DNA of 37,645 nt. Origin: Calditrichia bacterium. GTDB taxonomy: Bacteria > Calditrichota > Calditrichia > Calditrichales > J004. Shown here one piece after another: positions 22,875 to 29,164 of this stretch. The notes below the pieces were generated by a model. It did no database searches and was not told where the DNA came from. It saw only the letters and a list, made by a program, of their open reading frames with translations. The stretch spans positions 1-37,645 of the forward strand of contig JALXBH010000285.1 of assembly GCA_026991535.1 (NCBI GenBank), in the 5' to 3' direction. Numbering within the stretch: position 1 is the stretch's first letter; each line of letters opens with the position of its first letter. The position numbers and the translations under genes are program-made.

Positions 22875-23975
22875 ATGAACGATACACGAAAAAATATTTT
22901 TGTCACCGTGGCCGGTTCCACGCCACAGATCATAACCGAATCCCTGTATGACTTTATTGTCCAGCAAAAGAAAAGGATCGATGAAATACATATTATCACC
23001 ACCCTGCATGGCCGGCGCCGCTGCGAGGAGATGATCAAGGCCTATCCCGGCGGCCGTTTTTATACCTTTTGCCAGGAATACGGCCTGAACCCCATGGACA
23101 TGCCCATATCCATCCATGTCATCACCGATGAAAACGACCACGCCCTGGAAGATATCCGCGATGCGCGGGACAATGAAAGCGCCGCCAATTTTATAGACGG
23201 CAAAATACAGGAGTTGTGCGCCCGCGAGGATGTTACCCTGCTGGCCTCCCTTTCCGGCGGGCGCAAAACCATGAGCGCCTACATGGCCTATGCCATGCAG
23301 ATGTACGGCCGCCGCCGCGACCGGCTGTACCACGTGCTGGTGTCGCCCCCCGAGCTGGAGTTTAGCCGGGATTTCTTTTATCCCCCCTCCGGGGACAGAG
23401 ATGTGCTGGTTAAAAGCGCCGGCGGAGAAGTGACCGTCAGCGCGCGGGATATTGTCATCACCAATGCCGAAATCCCCTTTATCCGCATTAACGACTTTCT
23501 GGACTTCGATGAAAATCTGAACGTCGCCAGCTACCTGGACAAGGTGGAACTGACCCAGAAAAGCCTGGATAATGTCTACCGCGCCCGGCTGGACTTTAGC
23601 GAAATGGAAAAGGGCGATCTGCGTGTTATCTGGCAGGATGACATAAAATGGACCGTCCACATGAAGCGGGCCGAGATTACCCTGTATAAATATATTTACG
23701 ACCTGAAAACACTGCATAACTCCCCCGAGCTGAACCCCCGCCACGTCAGGGAACTGCAACGCATCTACAAAGGCGGGCGCGAGGCGGTGGACAGCTACCC
23801 CGACTTTTCCCATAAGGGCATCATCGATTTTCGCGCCAAAATCAATAAAACCCTGCGCGACCAGATAAAAAACAAGTATATCCTCGGTTATATAGAAATT
23901 GCCAGCGTGCGCACCCGTCCCTATGCCATTTATACCATCGGCGGGGAAGCGGGGGAGCAGTCTGTCCAGACGTAA
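22875..23975 (+). CDS. CARF protein, NE0113 (TIGR02584) type
   Basis: A 366-residue CRISPR-associated protein. The N-terminal ~190 residues are a CARF domain of the NE0113 family (PF09623): NIFVTVAGSTPQIITESLYD, then IHIITTLHGRRRCEEM, a FCQEYGL element and LLASLSGGRKTMSAYMAYAM (S127-GGRKT132). RDFFYPP follows, as in this family. The C-terminal part is not assigned; it might be a winged helix. Members of this family have been suspected of binding or degrading cyclic oligoadenylate; a DNA-binding regulator is the alternative. It lies 74 nt after the PD-(D/E)XK gene and is the third CARF protein of the window. Confidence 0.8.
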   Translation: MNDTRKNIFVTVAGSTPQIITESLYDFIVQQKKRIDEIHIITTLHGRRRCEEMIKAYPGGRFYTFCQEYGLNPMDMPISIHVITDENDHALEDIRDARDNESAANFIDGKIQELCAREDVTLLASLSGGRKTMSAYMAYAMQMYGRRRDRLYHVLVSPPELEFSRDFFYPPSGDRDVLVKSAGGEVTVSARDIVITNAEIPFIRINDFLDFDENLNVASYLDKVELTQKSLDNVYRARLDFSEMEKGDLRVIWQDDIKWTVHMKRAEITLYKYIYDLKTLHNSPELNPRHVRELQRIYKGGREAVDSYPDFSHKGIIDFRAKINKTLRDQIKNKYILGYIEIASVRTRPYAIYTIGGEAGEQSVQT

Positions 23976-24013
23976 AAACAGTCCGGACAACCAAATATGA
24001 TTGTAGGGAAGGG

Positions 24014-24050
24014 CCTCCTTAGCTTTGTCCTGAATTAAAACAAAGGAGGT
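24014..24050 (+). promoter_or_regulatory. Possible hairpin hiding a ribosome binding site
   Basis: CTTTGT (24023-24028) can pair with ACAAAG (24040-24045), and CCTCC (24014-24018) could pair with GGAGG (24045-24049), the Shine-Dalgarno sequence of the DUF4258 gene. Translation of that gene may therefore be restrained. This comes from base pairing by eye. Confidence 0.35.
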
Positions 24051-24056
24051 GTTTCC

Positions 24057-24341
24057 ATGACCGTATCACTTACCCGTCATGCCCTTAAACGCTCGGCCGC
24101 CCGCGGCCTGAGCCCGCAAATGATAGACGCCGTCCGCTGCTTTGGCGACAAAGTGCGCGCCGACGGCAGTCTGTATTACTTTTTGGGGCGCCGCGCCCAT
24201 AAACGGATGATGCGCGTTTTCCGCCCCGATAACCCGGACGCCTTTATGGGCCTTGTGCTGGTGTGCGATCCCGTTAGCGACACGGTGATCACCTGCTACA
24301 AAAACAGCAAGGCCCTGAAACGCATCCGCGATAAACGCTAA
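24057..24341 (+). CDS. DUF4258-like small protein
   Basis: A 94-residue basic protein with the DUF4258 pattern: an N-terminal LTRHALKRSAARGLSP (H-x2-x-R...RG-hs), a central GSLYYFLGRR strand, and a C-terminal SDTVITCYKNSKALKRIR. DUF4258 proteins share the compact fold of RelE-like RNases and some are taken to be toxins, but no partner antitoxin gene is visible next to it. The Shine-Dalgarno AAAGGAGGT (24042-24050) is excellent, yet may be masked by a hairpin. A terminator follows. Function remains inferred. Confidence 0.6.
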   Translation: MTVSLTRHALKRSAARGLSPQMIDAVRCFGDKVRADGSLYYFLGRRAHKRMMRVFRPDNPDAFMGLVLVCDPVSDTVITCYKNSKALKRIRDKR

Positions 24342-24357
24342 ACCAATAACACTCACC

Positions 24358-24411
24358 GGGAGCGCTCCGCGCCGGGCCCACCCCCTCGCGGTCCGCGCGG
24401 CGCTCCCTTTT
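24358..24411 (+). terminator. Rho-independent terminator
   Basis: GGGAGCG-CT-CCGCGC at the left pairs with GCGCGG-CGCTCCC at the right (13 bp with a 2-nt bulge), followed by TTTT. It ends the transcript of the DUF4258 gene before the lipoprotein gene. Confidence 0.6.
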
Positions 24412-24430
24412 ACCCTGGGAGGTATTAATC

Positions 24431-25108
24431 ATGACCGATAAAACACACTTAAGCCGCTTTACGGTTCTCTCTTTTTTGGCCCTGTTCATGCTCGCGGCCT
24501 GCGCCGCCGTGGTGCGCGATCAAACCCGCGTGGCCTATCGGGACCCGGATTTCGACGCCCGGGCCCTGCGCGCCGGCGGCTTATCCATTTTGCCCGTGAC
24601 GGCGGGGCAGGGGCTGGAAGGCTATCGCCGCTCCCTGGCCGAATGGATGGAGCTTCACCGGCAAGACGCTGTTCCCGGCGGGAACGTTTACGGCTGGCGG
24701 CAGAGCATGGAGCGCATCAACGAGGCCGATTTAAGCGAAGTGTATGAGGATATCATCCGCGGTTATAACACCACGGCCATCATTAACCGTAAAAAGGTAC
24801 GCCAACTGGCCGCCGGACTGCGCACGCGCTATGCCCTGCTGCCCCTGCTGCGCGATTTCTCGGAAACCACCCGCGTCCGCTATTCGCCGTTTGTCGGGAT
24901 GGAAACGGAAAAAAAGGCCAACGTAAGCCTGCAATGCCTGGTGATCGACCTGATTGCCGGGGACGTGGTGCTGGAAATATCGGGGCAGGTGGGCTCCGTC
25001 GCCAACAAGTATACCGTTAACCGGGACTACGACACCTACGCCCGCAAGCTGGCCCGGGCCGTTCTGGCGCGCCTTCCCGGCTCCGCCGTGTCGCCAAAGG
25101 GGCGGTAA
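24431..25108 (+). CDS. Putative lipoprotein
   Basis: A 225-residue exported protein. It has a signal peptide with a lipobox: LSRFTVLSFLALFMLAAC, L21-A-A-C24, so it should be lipidated at C24 and anchored in a membrane facing the periplasm or outside. The mature part is mixed alpha/beta; segments such as INRKKVRQLAAGLRTRYALLPL and VSLQCLVIDLIAGDVVLEIS (residues ~165-185) resemble small outer-membrane-associated lipoproteins of unknown role. The ATG has GGGAGG upstream. It has no visible link to CRISPR. Confidence 0.65.
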   Translation: MTDKTHLSRFTVLSFLALFMLAACAAVVRDQTRVAYRDPDFDARALRAGGLSILPVTAGQGLEGYRRSLAEWMELHRQDAVPGGNVYGWRQSMERINEADLSEVYEDIIRGYNTTAIINRKKVRQLAAGLRTRYALLPLLRDFSETTRVRYSPFVGMETEKKANVSLQCLVIDLIAGDVVLEISGQVGSVANKYTVNRDYDTYARKLARAVLARLPGSAVSPKGR

Positions 25109-25142
25109 GCGGCCCGTTCCGGGGTTTATTCAGGAGAATAAC

Positions 25143-25539
25143 ATGAACAACGCCTATATCAACAACGGGCGGGAGCTGCGCGCCGCCGCCGAAGAGATGA
25201 AAAGCAAGGGACAATGGCAGGCTCTGATCGCCCTGCTGCGGCCCCTTATGGAAAAGGGCGCAGCGCCCCTGTTGTGCTGAAAAAGCTGATCCGGAAAGAG
25301 GAGCGCACCGCCCAATTCTACCGCCTGAGGGTCGGGGATGGATACGATGTCCTCAACGCCTGGATTTTGACAGCGAAGCCGACTATGCTTTGTCACGCTC
25401 TTTGCATCGGGCCAATTACGAAAGCGCGATCGAATCCATAAACGAATATGGCAAAGACCTGAAGCGCGTGGAGAATCTGGGTGTCATAGAATCGGTGCCG
25501 GAAGAGCTGTGGGAGAAATATAAATATTATTTGGAGTGA
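25143..25539 (+). pseudogene. Frameshifted gene remnant
   Basis: A gene with a good start (CAGGAGAATAAC-ATG) reads MNNAYINNGRELRAAAEEMK and on to residue ~40, then continues sensibly only in another frame (VLKKLIRKEERTAQFYRLRV), and after ~25340 in a third (DFDSEADYALSRSLHRANYE, ending ELWEKYKYYLE at 25539). Two frameshifts thus break a product of ~130 residues. They could be real decay or assembly errors. I do not recognise the family. The gene lies right at the edge of array 2. Confidence 0.6.
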
Positions 25540-25740
25540 AATTGTTTTAATGTTAAATTTCGTTTTTCATTCCGGCGCCGTTGGGGGGCGTTTTCACCGT
25601 CCCCCAATAAAAACAGAGGTTTAGGGCAATAATGACCGTATGTAAGTTCCGATCTGTCGGCGAAAATCCACGTAGCGTCCCGCAAGGCTGTTCAGCCCAT
25701 GCCCGGCGCGGCACGGATGCCCGGCGGTCGGAATGCTCCA

Positions 25741-25758
25741 CGCCAGAGGCGGGCAGGC
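25741..25758 (+). repeat. Short palindromic insert in repeat 1 of array 2
   Basis: The repeat reads GTCGGAATGCTCCA, then the insert CGCCAGAGGCGGGCAGGC, then resumes with CCCGCTATTC. The insert equals the two ends of the 39-nt insert in repeat 6 (26136-26174) with the centre deleted, and lies at the same position in the repeat. Confidence 0.75.
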
Positions 25759-26135
25759 CCCGCTATTCACAGGGGATTAAGACAGAGCTCGACTTGCATC
25801 ATAGCCCCAGCGTTCGTGATAGTCGGAATGCTCCCCGCTATTCACAGGGGATTAAGACTGAGATGTGAGTAGTTTATAGATTGCATCTTCGGTTGTCGGA
25901 ATGCTCCCCGCTATTCACAGGGGATTAAGACTTTTTCCATGCCGTTAAGTGTGCTGGGAAGAACCCTTGTCGGAATGCTCCCCGCTATTCACAGGGGATT
26001 AAGACAAGTTACCGTCAAAATCAAATCTTAGGCCGAATCTGGTCGTCGGAATGCTCCCCGCTATTCACAGGGGATTAAGACATGTCTGACATGTCCACCT
26101 GCATCATTGCACCGTTGTTGGGTCGGAATGCTCCA

Positions 26136-26174
26136 CGCCAGAGGCAGTCTTGCCCGCCTTAGGCGGGGGCAGGC
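26136..26174 (+). repeat. 39-nt palindromic insert in repeat 6 of array 2
   Basis: The insert begins CGCCAGAGGCAGTCTTG and ends GCGGGGGCAGGC, with the hairpin CCCGCCTTAGGCGGG inside. Its exact reverse complement is present at 26555-26593, within the dispersed element downstream. The end of this repeat is also altered (GATTAAGTTTT instead of GATTAAGAC). Confidence 0.8.
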
Positions 26175-26254
26175 CCCGCTGTTCACAGGGGATTAAGTTT
26201 TCAATCCGATATAGTCCCTGTTGAATACTGAGACTATGGTCGGAATGCTCCCCG

Positions 26255-26740
26255 TCGGAGGCGGTTCATTTGTCATTATTCATTTGTCATTTGTCATAAC
26301 TCATTTGTCATAACACTCCCGCTATTCCTGAGCGAAGCCATGCCGGAGGCAGGCAAGCGAAGTCCCGCAAGGCGGGGACAGGGGATTAAACCGGGCGTTG
26401 CCCGAAGAGCAAATACAAAATAAAAAATAAAAAATACAAAATATGTCTATCGGAGGATTGATGGCCTGCGCTGATAATGATGCTGCCACACCCCGTTGTC
26501 ATGCTGCCCACTGATGAGTCAGGTCTGGCTCATTTGCCTGCCCGGCTCCGTCGGGCCTGCCCCCGCCTAAGGCGGGCAAGACTGCCTCTGGCGGGTCATT
26601 ATTCATAGAATATTGTTTCGCCGTGCTGACAATGACAAGGCGCTGCCTTTCAGGTCTTTAAAATCTGGAAGGTCTCTATCTCTCCATTATTCAAATACAA
26701 AATAAAAAATCACATCCGTCCTAAATAAATTTAAAATGAC
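26255..26740 (+). repeat. Dispersed palindromic element, copy C
   Basis: Directly after the cut-off seventh repeat come CATTTGTCATAA-type tandem units (26265-26312). Then follows CTCCCGCTATTC with the CTGAGCGAAGCC insert and ACAGGGGATTAAAC: the array-2 version of the broken repeat. The AAATACAAAATAAAAAATA tract, GGAGGATTGATGGCCTGCGC, the GC-rich hairpins (including 26555-26593) and an imperfect CCTTTCAGGT/ATCTGGAAGG hairpin at ~26646-26672 complete it. The order matches copy B. Confidence 0.65.
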
Positions 26741-26804
26741 GAACTTGATAAAGAAATAAACAGTTGCAACTCATGTCTTAAAGAATCCTCATCACACTCA
26801 AGAA

Positions 26805-26860
26805 ATCCGTTAAAACGGATGTTGAACAGTTAATTATTAACACCACACTTTAGCGTGGTG
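26805..26860. repeat. Two small hairpins in the gap before the regulator gene
   Basis: ATCCGTT-AA-AACGGAT (26805-26820) and CACCAC...GTGGTG (26841-26860) are close perfect inverted repeats in the AT-rich region 26741-27040. They look like parts of a further intergenic repeat. No gene could be supported in this stretch. Confidence 0.5.
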
Positions 26861-27040
26861 AACAAGAAAAAGAACACCTGGTAACGGTTTTAACCACCTT
26901 CTTCACTCAATTCCAGAGGATTGTTTTGAAAAATGGAGATAAACCCGGTTTTATGGCAATTAAAATAGTGATAAAAATTATTTAGGACAGCTATGATAAA
27001 AAATACAAAATACAAAAATAGTCGGTGGTGGGGTGTAATC

Positions 27041-28750
27041 TTAGGCACCCTTTCGGGATACCTCACTGATAAAGTAGGAAGGTGAAACCCCTGTATATTT
27101 CTTAAAGGCGGAATTAAAAGAGACCCGATTATTAAACCCGACTTCCGAGGCAATTCCTTCAATGGTTAAATTCTTAAATTTACCGGTGGAAATACCTCTT
27201 ACGGCTTCTTGTATTCTGAGGTCGTTTATGTATGCAATAAAATTCATGTTCAGTTTTTTATTGATCGCCCGGGAAAGGTAAGTTCTGTTGCTATTTAATT
27301 TTTTTGCGATATCGTTTATGGAAATGTCGTTTTGCAGATATAACTTTTCTTTTGTTATCAAATGTTTAAGATCGTGGATCAATTCTTCCTGCTCAATACC
27401 ATTGGTGGTGGCTCCCGGTGTATCTTTAACGGCTATTTTTTTCTGCCCAAGGGATATATCAGCATGGGCAATCTCCAAATTTTTATCAACCAGACTTTTA
27501 TTTGCATTACTGAGCCTTAAGTAGTAAGAAATTACAATTATCAGAAAGAGAGTGGTTAAAATGGTTAATGCAAGTAAAAAATAATTTTTCGCTTTCAACA
27601 TATTCATTTTTTTGACAGCCTTTTGATAGTCACTTTCAGCCAAAATTTGCATTTCTCTCGCCGATTGCGCATCCCGGTACAGTGAATCCTGAAGACTTAC
27701 ATATAGTTTTAGATAATTATTGGCCTTCGTATAATTATCCAGCTTATCATGGATTTCGTATAATGATTTATATATGGCGAGTAGTTGGTTTTTTGAATGT
27801 GGTTTTTTTCGAAAGGCGTCAAAGGATTTCTCTACATAAACAAGACTGCTGTCCATTTTACCCGCGTTAAATAAAAGTCTGGACTTAATCATGTAAAGCT
27901 CGGATAATTCATTCAGCATATTGTTTTTTTGAGTGTAGCGCATACTCTTTTTGTAATAAGACAATGCCAGACTGTCTTCACCCATTCTCAAATAACAGTC
28001 GGAAAACTGCAATGCATTATAGCCCAGGGCTGTACCAAACCATGAGCTGCTGCTGTCGGCCTTGATCAAATCATAGGATTTTTTGAAATATATAAGGGCC
28101 TGCCCGTAGCGGGCCTTTTCTTTTTCAATCAGTCCTAAATTATTTAAAATGACCACATGTCTCCAAAATTTCCATTCTGCCCGGTCTCCTTTCAATTCCA
28201 TTATTTTCAGATAAAGCTTTCTGGCCTTGTCATAGAGTTTTACCCTGAAATAGAGATCCGCCGTAGTATGTAAAATGATAACCAATTCATTCGGGTGACT
28301 GTCTTCTTCGTAGATATCCTTGGCTTTCAGTAAACTCACCAACAAAGAGTCATACATGCCCTTTTCCTTAAAAATAATTCCCTTGGTGTCAAGGACTTGC
28401 ACAGCCATTTTAGTATAATTATTCGCCCTGGCGATTCTGTAGGCTTCATTTAAACGGAGCATGGTCTTATTGGTCCGGCACTGACCATAGGCAATTAAGG
28501 AAAATACGTAAGGTTTGCTGTTTTTATCTTGCGAGGTAACGGCAATTATTCTTTCGATCTGCCTGCACAGGAAACGACCATCCGAGGTACGGTTAATATC
28601 CTTGACGACTGCTTTTAATGAATCCAGGTTTACTTCACTCTTTAACAGCCGTGTTACCCTCCGCTCAAGGGTCGGCTCAGGCGGGGCGTCTGCTTTTATG
28701 CCCGGAGAAAGTAAAATGAATGTTATAAGTGTTGTAATGAGTTTTTTCAT
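27041..28750 (-). CDS. TPR-membrane-AraC one-component regulator
   Basis: A 569-residue membrane-bound transcription factor. It starts with a signal sequence (MKKLITTLITFILLSPGIKA), then has a periplasmic tetratricopeptide-like helical region (about residues 60-375), one transmembrane helix (FLLALTILTTLFLIIVISYY, ~391-410), and a cytoplasmic AraC-type DNA-binding domain (~456-558) with ISINDIAKKLNSNRTYLSRA and IEGIASEVGFNNRVSFNSAF as its two helix-turn-helix motifs. This layout senses an outside signal and binds DNA without a phosphorelay. I start at 28750 because the signal peptide begins there; a start at 28846 would add 32 non-hydrophobic residues. It may control the LamG gene, which lies upstream on the same strand. 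Confidence 0.82.
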   Translation of the reverse strand: MKKLITTLITFILLSPGIKADAPPEPTLERRVTRLLKSEVNLDSLKAVVKDINRTSDGRFLCRQIERIIAVTSQDKNSKPYVFSLIAYGQCRTNKTMLRLNEAYRIARANNYTKMAVQVLDTKGIIFKEKGMYDSLLVSLLKAKDIYEEDSHPNELVIILHTTADLYFRVKLYDKARKLYLKIMELKGDRAEWKFWRHVVILNNLGLIEKEKARYGQALIYFKKSYDLIKADSSSSWFGTALGYNALQFSDCYLRMGEDSLALSYYKKSMRYTQKNNMLNELSELYMIKSRLLFNAGKMDSSLVYVEKSFDAFRKKPHSKNQLLAIYKSLYEIHDKLDNYTKANNYLKLYVSLQDSLYRDAQSAREMQILAESDYQKAVKKMNMLKAKNYFLLALTILTTLFLIIVISYYLRLSNANKSLVDKNLEIAHADISLGQKKIAVKDTPGATTNGIEQEELIHDLKHLITKEKLYLQNDISINDIAKKLNSNRTYLSRAINKKLNMNFIAYINDLRIQEAVRGISTGKFKNLTIEGIASEVGFNNRVSFNSAFKKYTGVSPSYFISEVSRKGA

Positions 28751-29052
28751 CCTGCCGCGTCTTCTTAGAGCTATGTATGCCGTTAATCGATTGTCCATCT
28801 GACAAAAAAGGTTACGATGTTTACCCCGGTCGGTTTTTTTGCTCATGGGCCCGGGTTGATAAACGGACGGTTAATGCTTCTATTCGATATTATTTCAGCA
28901 AGCTTGATGATAAGATTTATGAATTTTACCATCCGATGGGACAAACGGTTATCTGTTTTTTTTCCTGCCTCCAACGGCATTTCCTGTAAATATAAATATT
29001 GGTTCTTTTCATTCTTTTCCGGGGATAACCCGTTTCGTGAAAATAAGAAAGA

Positions 29053-29086
29053 GTATGGCAACCCGTAAGGCCGCCATACCCTTTTT
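29053..29086 (-). terminator. Hairpin after the LamG gene
   Basis: GTATGGC (29053-29059) pairs with GCCATAC (29073-29079). Read leftward it is followed by TCTTTCTTATTTTC and read rightward by CCTTTTT, so it could end transcripts from either side. It lies ~85 nt beyond the LamG gene stop. The rest of 28751-29164 holds the upstream region of the regulator and no gene I can support. Confidence 0.5.
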
Positions 29087-29164
29087 GTAACAGTCCGATC
29101 TGTGTGATGATGCCTTTTTAACCTTATATACCAATGCATCGCGGCATCCCGGGGTCACAGGGTA

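Larger units (their letters stand above)
25727..26254 (+). CRISPR. CRISPR array 2 (four intact, three damaged repeats)
   Basis: The repeat is 37 nt, beginning GTCGGAATGCTCCCCGC and ending ATTCACAGGGGATTAAGAC. Intact copies start at 25822, 25895, 25969 and 26045. The copies at 25727 and 26122 are split by palindromic inserts, and the one at 26239 is cut off after GCTCCCCG. Spacers are 36-41 nt. The 3' 26 nt match the array 1 repeat except for one base (GCTATTC against GTTATTC), while the 5' parts differ. No cas genes or clear leader adjoin it; 25540-25726 contains nothing I can name. It is probably an old, no longer growing array still readable by the same Cas6. Confidence 0.93.

Noticed and set aside
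22695-23990. A 431-residue minus-strand frame
   Set aside because: It is the antisense of the NE0113-type CARF gene, whose plus-strand product has clear family motifs.
25632-25868. A 78-residue frame over the start of array 2
   Set aside because: It reads through CRISPR repeats and the palindromic insert, and the translated repeats appear in it; not a gene.
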